A stretch of DNA of 64,000 nt. It comes from an uncultured Prevotellaceae bacterium. GTDB lineage: Bacteria; Bacteroidota; Bacteroidia; Bacteroidales; Bacteroidaceae. How positions within the stretch are numbered: the first letter of the stretch is position 1; every line of letters starts with the position of its first letter. Made by a program: the position numbers and the translations under genes. Of this stretch, positions 43,170 to 51,715 are shown piece by piece. The notes beneath the pieces are model-generated. The model worked only from the letters and a program-made list of their open reading frames with translations. It was not told where the DNA came from and did not search any database. The stretch is taken from assembly GCA_900314985.1 (NCBI GenBank), contig OMXL01000005.1, forward strand, positions 87,220 through 151,219, written 5' to 3'.

Positions 43170-44366
43170 ATGGCACAATTATCCGACCGTTTGCAACGAC
43201 TGGCTCCTTCTGCTACGTTGGCCATGTCGCAGAAAAGCTCTGAGATGAAAGCCCAGGGCATTGACGTGATTAACATGAGTGTGGGTGAACCCGACTTCAA
43301 CACACCCGACCACATTAAACAGGCTGCCAAGATGGCTATCGACGAGAACTATTCGCGCTATTCACCCGTTCCTGGCTACCCCGACCTGCGTCAGGCCATT
43401 GCCCGCAAGCTAGAGCGCGAGAACCACTTGCACTACCAACCCTCGGAGATATTGGTGTCTAACGGTGCCAAGCAGAGCGTCTGCAACACCGTGATGGCTC
43501 TGGTCAACGACGGTGAGGAGGTCATCATCCCCACACCCTACTGGGTCAGCTACCCACAGATGGTGAAGTTAGCTGGTGGCACACCCGTCTTCGTTGAAGC
43601 TGGCTTCGACCAGAACTTCAAGATGACTGCCGCCCAGTTGGAAGCAGCCATCACGCCCAAGACCCGCTTGATTATTCTCTGCTCGCCCAGCAATCCTACG
43701 GGTAGCGTGTATAACCGCGAGGAACTGAAGGCGCTGGCTGACGTCATCCTGAAACACGAAGACCTGTTTGTGCTGGCTGACGAGATCTACGAGCACATCA
43801 ACTATATCGGCAAACACGAGTCTATCGCCCAGTTTGAGGGCATGAAGGAGCGTTCCATCATCGTTAACGGCGTCTCTAAGGCTTACGCCATGACGGGTTG
43901 GCGCATTGGTTACATCGCCGCTCCCGAATGGATTGTCAAAGGTTGCAACAAGCTACAGGGTCAGTACACCAGCGGACCATGCTCAGTCAGTCAGAAGGCC
44001 GCCGAGTTCGCTTACACACAGAGTCAGCAGTGCGTAGAAGACATGCGCAAGGCCTTTGAGCGTCGTCGCGACCTCATCGTCAAGCTGGCCAAGGAGATTC
44101 CCGGACTGGAGGTCAACGTACCCGAAGGTGCCTTCTATCTGTTCCCCAAGTGTTCATCATTCTATGGCAAGAAGACACCCGACGGAAAGACCATCGAGAA
44201 CTCTACCGATTTGGCCATGTATCTCTTGGAACAGGGTCATGTAGCAACTGTTGGCGGCGACGCCTTTGGCGACCCAGAATGCTTCCGCATGAGCTATGCT
44301 ACGAGTGACGAAAATATCGTTGAAGCCATGCGCAGAATCAAAGAAACACTGGCAGAGTTGAAATAA
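43170..44366 (+). CDS. Aspartate aminotransferase-type PLP enzyme
   Basis: 398 residues from MAQLSDRLQRL; an earlier in-frame ATG (43143) lies too close to the promoter. Fold-type I class I motifs are SVGEPDFNTP, YSRYSPVPGYPDLRQAIA, CSPSNPTGSVYN, VLADEIYEHI and the PLP lysine in NGVSKAYAMTGWRIGY. Sequence is of the AspC/AspB subgroup Ib, which exchanges Asp and 2-oxoglutarate and sometimes prephenate. Single gene with its own promoter. Confidence 0.93.
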   Translation: MAQLSDRLQRLAPSATLAMSQKSSEMKAQGIDVINMSVGEPDFNTPDHIKQAAKMAIDENYSRYSPVPGYPDLRQAIARKLERENHLHYQPSEILVSNGAKQSVCNTVMALVNDGEEVIIPTPYWVSYPQMVKLAGGTPVFVEAGFDQNFKMTAAQLEAAITPKTRLIILCSPSNPTGSVYNREELKALADVILKHEDLFVLADEIYEHINYIGKHESIAQFEGMKERSIIVNGVSKAYAMTGWRIGYIAAPEWIVKGCNKLQGQYTSGPCSVSQKAAEFAYTQSQQCVEDMRKAFERRRDLIVKLAKEIPGLEVNVPEGAFYLFPKCSSFYGKKTPDGKTIENSTDLAMYLLEQGHVATVGGDAFGDPECFRMSYATSDENIVEAMRRIKETLAELK

Positions 44367-44423
44367 ATTGAGAAATATCAAGTTAAAAGTTCTTAATTAG
44401 GCTATTAGTACAACCGAATTTGC

Positions 44424-44431
44424 TAACTTTG
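44424..44431 (+). promoter_or_regulatory. -7 promoter element of the exbB-exbD-tonB operon
   Basis: TAACTTTG, 66 nt before the exbB ATG. Confidence 0.65.
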
Positions 44432-44496
44432 CCGAGAATTACATATCTGAAACATAACAACATTAATTCATTTAATAACTAAAAAAACAAAAATTT

Positions 44497-45217
44497 ATGG
44501 CAACAACAACAAAGGCTGCAGCCCCAGCCAAAAAGTCGGGCTTCGGAGGTGTTAAGGAAGCATGGATTATCCTCGCTATCTGCTGCGCTGCTGGTTATAG
44601 TGTTTGGTACTTCGTAATGGGTAACCCCGACAACTTCATCGGTGGCGACCGTACTGGCCATCCCGCTAACCTGCTGGGTACCGTTTATAAGGGCGGTTTC
44701 GTTGTAGGTCTGATCCTGACCCTTCTGTTCACCGTTATCTGCCTCGGTTTCGAGCGTTTCTTCGCTATCAAGTCTGCCTCTGGTAAGATGAACCTCGCTA
44801 AGTTCACCGCTCAGGTAAAGGCTGCCGTTAAGGACCAGAAGTTTGACGAGGCTAAGGCTCTCTGCAACAAGATGCAGGGTTCTGTAGCTAACGTAGTATT
44901 GGCTTCTATCAACATGTACCAGACTGTAGAGACTGACTCTACTCTGAAGAAGGCTGCTAAGATCGCTAAGATTCAGCAGGCTCACGAGGAGGCTACTCAG
45001 CTGGAGATGCCTACCCTGCAGATGAACATGCCTATGGTTGCTACCATCGTATCTCTGGGTACCCTGACCGCTCTGTTCGGTACTGTGCTCGGTATGATCG
45101 GTTCGTTCCAGGCTCTGCAACTTCTTCTCTAACAAGATCGATAAGCTGACTTACGCTCTCGACGAGATTGGTTTCACCATCGCAGCTACATACGATTCAA
45201 CTCACAACGAGGCTTAA
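44497..45217 (+). pseudogene. exbB: exbB (MotA/TolQ/ExbB proton channel) with internal frame-shifting deletion
   Basis: The open frame gives 211 residues and ends 45132. It has an N-terminal Lys/Ala-rich tail, a helix (AWIILAICCAAGYSVWYFVM), a second (GGFVVGLILTLLFTVICLGF), the cytoplasmic part (IQQAHEEATQLEMPTLQMNM) and a third helix (VATIVSLGTLTALFGTVLGM) and breaks at IGSFQAL. The true C-terminus is still present in another frame from about 45119: FFSNKIDKLTYALDEIGFTI, then AATYDSTHNEA and TAA at 45215. Family members have about 35 more residues between (the GISEALINTAFG helix). So roughly 105-110 bp, not a multiple of three, are missing. It is either a real null allele or an assembly error; the genes downstream are intact. 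Confidence 0.88.
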
Positions 45218-45259
45218 TCTTTAGCACCATTTCAAAAAACACATTAAAACCGTTTTAGA

Positions 45260-45874
45260 ATGGCTAAAGTTAAGATACAGAAAAAAGACATCTGGATCGA
45301 CATGACACCTATGTCGGACGTGATGACTCTGTTGCTCTGCTTCTTCATGTTGACATCAACATTCTTGACGCCAGAGCCTATTCAGGTCACCACCCCGAGT
45401 TCTGTGTCTGAGAAGAAGGTGCCTGAGACTGACGTTCTGAACATCTTGGTATCACCCAAGGGTCAGATATATCTCGGCACTGACAACAAGAACTACATGA
45501 GGGCCATGATGGAAGAGATGACCGACCGCTTTGGTGTCTCTCTCAGCGCTACCCAGCAGAAGCACTTCCTGGAAGATGCGATGGTAGGCGCCCCCATGGA
45601 CAAGCTTGCTCAGTATCTCAGCCTGGAACCCGAGAAAATGGCAGAGGCTATCCAGATGCTCGGCATTCCCACTGACAGTATCAGTGGAGGAATGAGCGAG
45701 TTCCAGATGTGGGTGAAAGCAGCCCGCGACGCGAATCCAGACATCAAGATTGCCATCAAGGCAGACTCTAAGACCTCTTACAAGACTGTAAAGGCCATGA
45801 TGTCTGAGCTTCAGGACATGAATGAGAACCGTTATCAGTTGATTACCAACCTTCAAACTGCATCGGAGGAATAA
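45260..45874 (+). CDS. exbD: ExbD/TolR-family protein, first copy
   Basis: 204 residues. The N-terminal membrane helix carries the proton-binding Asp in WIDMTPMSDVMTLLLCFFML, followed by a longer than usual periplasmic domain ending QDMNENRYQLITNLQTA. It works with ExbB and TonB to pass the proton-motive force to outer-membrane receptors. Placed between exbB and a second exbD, the standard Bacteroidota arrangement. Confidence 0.93.
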   Translation: MAKVKIQKKDIWIDMTPMSDVMTLLLCFFMLTSTFLTPEPIQVTTPSSVSEKKVPETDVLNILVSPKGQIYLGTDNKNYMRAMMEEMTDRFGVSLSATQQKHFLEDAMVGAPMDKLAQYLSLEPEKMAEAIQMLGIPTDSISGGMSEFQMWVKAARDANPDIKIAIKADSKTSYKTVKAMMSELQDMNENRYQLITNLQTASEE

Positions 45875-45877
45875 ACT

Positions 45878-46528
45878 ATGGCAAAAAAGAATCTATCCAA
45901 GCAAAAGAAAATGGATACCCGCGTGAACTTCACGCCAATGGTAGACATGATGATGCTGTTGATCACCTTCTTCATGCTGTGTACCACACTGGCTAAGCCC
46001 CAGTCCATGCAGCTCACCATGCCGTCTAACGACGAGAATGTGCAGAAGGAAGATAAGTCGGTAACAAAGGCTTCTCACACCATTACCCTCTATCTTGGTG
46101 CTGACGACCAGATTTGGTATGTCGCTGGTCTGCCCAACTACGAGGATCCCTCTTGTGTCAAGAAGACCACCTACGGCGCCAAGGGCGTTCGTGACGTGCT
46201 CCTCAACCACACCACAGAGGAAGGTGTCAACCCTGTAGCCAAGATTATGTTGGCAAAGAAGGAGTTGGATGCCCAGAAGTCGGCTTACAACAGTAAGATG
46301 ACTGACGCACAGTATGACGAACAGCTCTCTCGCATCAAGAAGGGTGAACTGCCCAACGGCGAGAAGGTTCCTACCATGACTGTCATCATTCGTCCTCTCG
46401 ACACAGCCACCTATGAGAATATGATTGCAGCACTCGACGAGATGCTCATTTGCAGTATTGATAAGTATGTCATCGACAAGATTGGCCCAGACGATCGCGA
46501 ACTGATCGAAAAGGCTGGCGTCAAATAA
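45878..46528 (+). CDS. exbD: ExbD/TolR-family protein, second copy
   Basis: 216 residues, 4-nt gap after the first exbD. The helix with the key Asp is RVNFTPMVDMMMLLITFFML. The periplasmic part is different from the first copy (GADDQIWYVAGLPNYEDPSC; long insertion ~100-150), so the two are probably not interchangeable. Confidence 0.92.
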   Translation: MAKKNLSKQKKMDTRVNFTPMVDMMMLLITFFMLCTTLAKPQSMQLTMPSNDENVQKEDKSVTKASHTITLYLGADDQIWYVAGLPNYEDPSCVKKTTYGAKGVRDVLLNHTTEEGVNPVAKIMLAKKELDAQKSAYNSKMTDAQYDEQLSRIKKGELPNGEKVPTMTVIIRPLDTATYENMIAALDEMLICSIDKYVIDKIGPDDRELIEKAGVK

Positions 46529-46561
46529 CTCGATGTCTAACCATTTAAACGTAAAGGAACT

Positions 46562-47392
46562 ATGTCAAAAATAGATCTTATTAATGATAGCTGGGTCGAC
46601 CTCGTCTTTGAGGGTAAGAACCACGCTTACGGTGCTTATCAACTGCGCAAAGAAACGGGAAAGCGTAACCTCTACGCCTTAGGAGTGATGTTCCTCATCG
46701 CACTGATCATTGCAACCATCGTTGCCGTGAAAGGTGTGGTAGAGAACGCCATGAAATCTGACGTAGCCATTGACGCTGACGTTGAGCTGTCTAAGCTTGC
46801 TGAAAAGAAGGAAGCTCAGGTTGAGAGAAAAGAAGAACCGAAGATTGAGAAAGTTGAAGTAGAAAAGGTTAAGAGTTCTGTGAAGTTCACCGCTCCTGAA
46901 ATTAAGAAGGACGATGAAGTAAAACCGGAAGAAGAGTTGAAGTCACAGGAAGACCTGAGCAAGACCAATACCGCTATTGGTGCGTTCGACGTGAAAGGTA
47001 ACGACGAGGCCGCAGGCGAAGTACTGAAGGCTAAGGAAGCTATCGCACAGCCCGAACCTCCAAAGGAGGAAGAGACAAAGGTGTTCGACGTTGTTGAACA
47101 GATGCCTTCATTCCCCGGTGGTCCTTCGGCCCTGTTCGAGTACCTGTCAAAGAACATCAAGTACCCGGTTGTTGCTGAGGAGAACGGTATCCAGGGACGT
47201 GTTATCGTATCGTTCGTCGTTGAGAAGGACGGTTCGATCACCGACGTTCGCGTCGTGAAGTCCGTTGACCCGTCACTCGACAAGGAGGCACAGCGCGTTG
47301 TGAAGTCAATGCCTCGCTGGATTCCTGGTAAGCAGAACGGCTCGGCTGTACGTGTAAAGTACACCGTACCTGTAACCTTCAGACTGCAATAA
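46562..47392 (+). CDS. tonB: TonB energy transducer
   Basis: 276 residues. N-terminal cytoplasmic segment (SWVDLVFEGKNHAYGAYQLR, a TonB-family start in Bacteroidota), a membrane helix (YALGVMFLIALIIATIVAV), a Lys/Glu-rich stiff periplasmic linker (~70-170) with KTNTAIGAFDVKGNDEAAGE, and a C-terminal TonB domain (FDVVEQMPSFPGG, GRVIVSFVVEKDGS, WIPGKQNGSAVRVKYTVPV). The terminal domain is about as close to the one at 14992-15813 as paralogues can be within one genome. Confidence 0.94.
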   Translation: MSKIDLINDSWVDLVFEGKNHAYGAYQLRKETGKRNLYALGVMFLIALIIATIVAVKGVVENAMKSDVAIDADVELSKLAEKKEAQVERKEEPKIEKVEVEKVKSSVKFTAPEIKKDDEVKPEEELKSQEDLSKTNTAIGAFDVKGNDEAAGEVLKAKEAIAQPEPPKEEETKVFDVVEQMPSFPGGPSALFEYLSKNIKYPVVAEENGIQGRVIVSFVVEKDGSITDVRVVKSVDPSLDKEAQRVVKSMPRWIPGKQNGSAVRVKYTVPVTFRLQ

Positions 47393-47396
47393 CTAC

Positions 47397-48356
47397 ATGA
47401 ATAGAATCGCATCCATCATAATTGGATTAACACTCATTTTAGGCTTGTTCCCCTCCTGTGGGAACAAGCCTAAAAATACTAAAGCCGAGCAGGACTATCA
47501 GAAGGCTGCTCGCTATTTCGCTGCTGACGAGAGCTTCAGTCCTATCCTTGACGAAGCCCTCGAAGTATTCCTTTATCAGAACGTGCTCGACACGCTGAAA
47601 GCTGAGTACACCAATGAGCAGGACGCCATCAAGAAATTGATGCGCCTGGAGACCTGGCTGGCCTTCGGCACACGCGACCTGACACCCAAAGAGCGTCAGA
47701 ACCTCATAGACCGCAAGTATCTGCCAAGAACAATACCCATTGCCTATGACGGACTGGCTATCATCGTTAACAACAGCAATCCTGACACCTGCATCACCGT
47801 CAAGGATTTCAAACGCATCCTGCAGGGTGAGATTGTCAACTGGAAAGACCTCTACCCCACCTCTAAGCTGGGTACTATCGATGTGGTTTTCGACAACCCC
47901 TTGTCCAGCACTGTACGCTGGTGCGTTGACTCCCTGTTAGCAGGTAAGGAGTTCAAGGCTCCCAACATTGGAGCCGTCAAGACCAGTGCTGCTGTGATAG
48001 ACTATGTGGAGAAACACGAGAACTCCTTAGGCATCATCGGTTCTAACTGGCTCAACGACAGCCGTGACACCACCAATGTCACCTTTAAGAAGAATATCAC
48101 CGTCATGAAGGTCAGCCGACTGGACTCTGCTACCGTAGCAAACAGCTGGCGCCCTTATCAGTACTATATATATAATGGTAACTATCCGCTCATCCGCACC
48201 ATCTACGCCATCTTGAACGAGCCACGTAGTGGACTGCCCAGCGGTTTTGCCCATTTCTGCCGACTTCCCAAGGGACAGCTGCTGATTCAGAAATCTGGCT
48301 TACTACCTATACAGGCTGGTATGAACTCCAGAGCTGTATTTGTGAATAAACAATAA
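47397..48356 (+). CDS. PstS-like substrate-binding lipoprotein
   Basis: 319 residues. Lipoprotein signal with lipobox (IIIGLTLILGLFPSCGNK), then a two-lobed periplasmic-binding fold (RTIPIAYDGLAIIVNNSNPD, FKRILQGEIVNWKDL, SSTVRWCVDSLL) as in PstS phosphate-binding proteins. It is part of the exb-tonB operon in Bacteroidota and not of a pst transporter locus, so phosphate uptake is not proven. Confidence 0.88.
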   Translation: MNRIASIIIGLTLILGLFPSCGNKPKNTKAEQDYQKAARYFAADESFSPILDEALEVFLYQNVLDTLKAEYTNEQDAIKKLMRLETWLAFGTRDLTPKERQNLIDRKYLPRTIPIAYDGLAIIVNNSNPDTCITVKDFKRILQGEIVNWKDLYPTSKLGTIDVVFDNPLSSTVRWCVDSLLAGKEFKAPNIGAVKTSAAVIDYVEKHENSLGIIGSNWLNDSRDTTNVTFKKNITVMKVSRLDSATVANSWRPYQYYIYNGNYPLIRTIYAILNEPRSGLPSGFAHFCRLPKGQLLIQKSGLLPIQAGMNSRAVFVNKQ

Positions 48357-48420
48357 AAAAATAAACATTTCCAAGTGTTAAACGTCTTATAACTAAGAAA
48401 ACTCTTAAAACAGTAGAATT

Positions 48421-49851
48421 ATGAAGACAATGAAATATTTATTTATCGCAGCGCTGACCGCAGGTTACAGCGCAAGCGCAATGGCACAGAGCGGCACTGA
48501 AGCCGACGTACAGGCCGTTAAGAACATTATTAGTCAGAAACCCGCCGACCTCGACAAGCAGATGAAGCCCTTCTACAAGGCTAACAAGAAGAATGCTGCT
48601 AATCTGGTCGCTTTCGGTCGTGCCTTCTATGAGGCTAAGGATACAGCAAATGCCAAGACGTATGCTAACCATGCCCTTGTAGCTGCCAAGAACCAGTATG
48701 CTCCTGCCTTCATCCTGCTGGGTGACATCGAGGCTTACGGAGATAACGGTGGTCAGGCTGCTTCTCAGTACGAGCAGGCTATCTATGCTGCTCCCTCAGA
48801 GCCAGAAGCATATTACAAGTATGCCAACGTATATCGTAAGATCAGTCCCCGTGGTGCTGTCAGCAAGCTGGAGGAGCTGCGTTCACAGCGTCCCGACCTT
48901 CCTGTTGATGCACTGATTGGACGTATCTATTATATGTCTAACGATTTCGACGCAGCACTGCGTGCCTATAACAAGGCTGACAAGACCAAGATGGAAGACC
49001 GCGACCTCAGCGACTATGCGATGACTGCCTTCTTCAAGCAGAAGTATGACACCGCCCTCGACGTTGCAAAGTTCGGTCTCTCTAAGAATCCCCGTCATGC
49101 TGCTTTCAACCGTCTGGCCTTCTTCAACAGCACAGAGCTGAAGAAGTGGGACGACGCCCTGATGTATGCTGACGCCCTGTTCAACAAGTCTGACTCTGCT
49201 AAGTTCTCATACTACGACTACACCTATTATGGAAATGCGCTGAGTGGTGCTAAGCAACACGAGAAGGCTATCGAGATGTACCAGAAGGCTCTGCAGCAGG
49301 AGGACATGGATAACAAGGCTAAGCGCGCAGGTGTTATCAAGCAGCTCTCTGACGCCTACAAGGCTCAGGAAGACTTCCCCAACGCTATCAAGAACTATGA
49401 GGAGTACCTGAACACGGTAGAGAAGGCTTCTGCCAACGACATCGCAGCCCTGGCACAGCTCCACGTACAGCACGCCAGCAAGAAGGCTACTGCTGAGGAG
49501 CAGGCAGAGTGCTTCATCCTCGCTGACAAGACCTACCAGGACCTGGAGAACAAGTATGAGGATGCCGCTGAGTATGCCACCTTCATGCGTGCTCGTGTCA
49601 ACAGCTACATGGACCCAGACCAGAAGAAGGGTCTTGCCAAGCCTTACTACGAGAAACTTGACCAGCTCATTGGTAACAAGGAAAACAAGGACGCTACCGA
49701 CAAGGCTCGTCTGACAGAGAGCTATCGTTACCTCATCTCTTACTTCTTCGTTCTGCAGGACGACAAGGAGACTGCCAAACAGTATGCTCAGAAGTTGCTT
49801 GTCATCGATCCCGAGAACGAGATTGCCAAGCAGGTGATGGAAACGAAGTAA
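48421..49851 (+). CDS. Exported tetratricopeptide repeat protein
   Basis: 476 residues. A signal peptide (KYLFIAALTAGYSASAMAQ) precedes about eight TPR-like helical pairs (for example AFGRAFYEAKDTANAKTYAN, ALSGAKQHEKAIEMYQKALQ, DFPNAIKNYEEYLNTVEKAS). It ends the exb-tonB string; in Bacteroidota this gene keeps that position, which suggests a scaffold role near the TonB complex in the periplasm. Strong terminator follows. Confidence 0.9.
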   Translation: MKTMKYLFIAALTAGYSASAMAQSGTEADVQAVKNIISQKPADLDKQMKPFYKANKKNAANLVAFGRAFYEAKDTANAKTYANHALVAAKNQYAPAFILLGDIEAYGDNGGQAASQYEQAIYAAPSEPEAYYKYANVYRKISPRGAVSKLEELRSQRPDLPVDALIGRIYYMSNDFDAALRAYNKADKTKMEDRDLSDYAMTAFFKQKYDTALDVAKFGLSKNPRHAAFNRLAFFNSTELKKWDDALMYADALFNKSDSAKFSYYDYTYYGNALSGAKQHEKAIEMYQKALQQEDMDNKAKRAGVIKQLSDAYKAQEDFPNAIKNYEEYLNTVEKASANDIAALAQLHVQHASKKATAEEQAECFILADKTYQDLENKYEDAAEYATFMRARVNSYMDPDQKKGLAKPYYEKLDQLIGNKENKDATDKARLTESYRYLISYFFVLQDDKETAKQYAQKLLVIDPENEIAKQVMETK

Positions 49852-49874
49852 GCAAAACCGATATAACGAGCGTG

Positions 49875-49936
49875 TAAAGTAAACTATGTCTTACTACTTT
49901 TATTGTAGCCTGACATAGTTTACTTTATACTTTTTG
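49875..49936. terminator. Strong terminator after the exb-tonB-TPR operon
   Basis: Perfect 16-bp stem TAAAGTAAACTATGTC/GACATAGTTTACTTTA with a 21-nt loop, then TTTTTG; also suitable for the convergent GH105 gene. Confidence 0.9.
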
Positions 49937-49945
49937 TATCCCTCA

Positions 49946-51574
49946 TCATCTCACTCCCAATTTGTTGTGATGATATTTTTTCCCGTCCTTGATAAAGATA
50001 TTTTGCAAAGATGATTGGCTGTTAAGCTTGATGCCCAAGAGCGAATAAGACGACGGAGTGGCGTTGTCATGCTCTCTGACAGCACGGATACCTGTTTCTT
50101 TGTTTTTCATGCGTTCATATTCTGTAGCTGCCATGATGAAGCCCCCTAAGACCTTGCCCTCTGTATAGAAATTGCCTTCTGATGTGGACGTTGGTTCGGT
50201 GTCTTTGCCCATGAGATAATAGTTGGCAGAGCCATCACGAAATGCAAAGCCTGCAAGTCCTGCCGACTTGCAACATCTAAGCAAATGGACACCACCCATG
50301 CCGTCAGCGACCATGAAATTCTCGACAAAGCCCCGATAAGCCTTCTTTGCCAAGTCAGTATAGTCAACATCGAAGAGTCCAAGACGCATTCCCTTGAGAT
50401 AAGCAGCAATAAAAATGGCCGTACATGAAGACTCGAGATAATTAGCCACGGGAGACGTGGTATAGCAGAATTCGCTGTTATAACTTGTAGCGACGTAGCT
50501 ATCGTCATAGTTCAGCAACTGATACCAACAACCCGTCTTTACATCTTGTTTCGCTGCCAAGCCAGCTGCTAACTGCTGAAGATAGCCGTGCAACAACAGG
50601 TAGTTGTCAGTATCTTTCATTCCCGCCTTCAACATCTGTTCCATGACATCGACAAGTGCCAGGAAGTACCAAGCTGTAGCTCGACCCCAAAACTCGGCAG
50701 AATGATAGACTTCAGAACCTGGCTCGGCAGAGATGCCAACCCATATTTTTGCTGCTTCCCCTGCAGGATCGGCAGTGAAGGCATGATAAAGCAGCTTTAC
50801 GTCCTCATCCCATAAATAGTTCCATGAAATGGTAAACTGCTTGGTAATAAGGTCCCAGTCGTTGGCACTAATGGCGGCATAGTCCGTATATTCGTTGATC
50901 ATCTGTGCCAATAGTGCCGGTCCCATATACTGGCCGTCGCACCACATCTGGTCAGTATAGAACGACTTATGCCACCAGCCCCCGGCAGCACCTGCCAGCG
51001 TACTCTCTTTAATGGCATAGTTGGTGTTGGCAATGTCGATGGACACAAGGGCATCTGCGAAACGTTTTTTTGAAACAGTGACGGTCTCATCATTCGTGAA
51101 ATAGGGACCATCGCCAAAAGTCTTGTTATTTGCAAGCTCCTGCAATCTAAAATAGAGTTTTACGGCATTGATGTCATCAAAGCACTTGCCATCTTTACCA
51201 TCTTGTGAGATGTCATAGCTATTAGCATAATTTTGGATAGCATAATACCATGGTCTTACGTCAACTTCATGATGATCTTTATAAAAATCAACTGTCTCTA
51301 TAATAGCTTTTGCTACCAATCCTGGCACATAGTCTAAATAACTCATTGAGTAGTTAGGGGCAACGAGGAGATTGCCTTGACTGTCGAATACGCCGAAGCC
51401 TGCATTCGCTTTATTCGCCTTGAAATCATTGATGCGTGAGTTGATAACCAACTGAGAATACCTCAGTTGATCCGAAAATGTACAAGGCTCTCCAGCAGCG
51501 GGCTGAGCATTTGTAACATTATTCCAACAAATTCCTATTGCTAACAGGAAAAACATAAGCCTTCTTGTTTCCAT
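49946..51574 (-). CDS. GH88/GH105-type unsaturated uronyl hydrolase
   Basis: 542 residues from METRRLMFFLL, with ATGs 9 and 21 nt upstream as alternatives. After the signal peptide (FFLLAIGICWNNVTNAQ) comes an (alpha/alpha)6 barrel with the markers DQMWCDGQYMGPALLAQM, SAEFWGRATAWYFLALVDVM and CTAIFIAAYLKGMRLG, as in rhamnogalacturonyl hydrolases (YteR/GH105). It removes the unsaturated uronate left by pectate or rhamnogalacturonan lyases; a lyase gene is divergent next door. The last ~35 residues (SYSLLGIKLNSQSSLQNIFI, then KDGKKYHHNK) are like the short C-terminal 'YxLLGxxV...GIYIxDGKK' extensions of many Prevotella secreted enzymes. Confidence 0.9.
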   Translation of the reverse strand: METRRLMFFLLAIGICWNNVTNAQPAAGEPCTFSDQLRYSQLVINSRINDFKANKANAGFGVFDSQGNLLVAPNYSMSYLDYVPGLVAKAIIETVDFYKDHHEVDVRPWYYAIQNYANSYDISQDGKDGKCFDDINAVKLYFRLQELANNKTFGDGPYFTNDETVTVSKKRFADALVSIDIANTNYAIKESTLAGAAGGWWHKSFYTDQMWCDGQYMGPALLAQMINEYTDYAAISANDWDLITKQFTISWNYLWDEDVKLLYHAFTADPAGEAAKIWVGISAEPGSEVYHSAEFWGRATAWYFLALVDVMEQMLKAGMKDTDNYLLLHGYLQQLAAGLAAKQDVKTGCWYQLLNYDDSYVATSYNSEFCYTTSPVANYLESSCTAIFIAAYLKGMRLGLFDVDYTDLAKKAYRGFVENFMVADGMGGVHLLRCCKSAGLAGFAFRDGSANYYLMGKDTEPTSTSEGNFYTEGKVLGGFIMAATEYERMKNKETGIRAVREHDNATPSSYSLLGIKLNSQSSLQNIFIKDGKKYHHNKLGVR

Positions 51575-51602
51575 TCCATTCATTTTAATATACAAACAAA
51601 TG

Positions 51603-51610
51603 CAAAGTTA
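51603..51610 (-). promoter_or_regulatory. -7 promoter element for the GH105 gene
   Basis: TAACTTTG on the minus strand, about 29 nt before the ATG. Confidence 0.6.
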
Positions 51611-51674
51611 GACATTTTTCAATGAATATTCACACTTTTTTTGCTTTTTCTTTTATTGAATCATCATTTTTTTG

Positions 51675-51682
51675 TAATTTTG
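51675..51682 (+). promoter_or_regulatory. -7 promoter element for the pectate lyase gene
   Basis: TAATTTTG, 34 nt before the ATG; divergent from the GH105 promoter 65 bp away. Confidence 0.6.
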
Positions 51683-51715
51683 CCCAATAATATCATAACA
51701 TTCAATCTAAAGCAT

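Noticed and set aside
44479-45135. 218-codon minus-strand frame opposite exbB
   Set aside because: The exbB motifs are on the plus strand; the minus frame is Ser/Leu-rich shadow.
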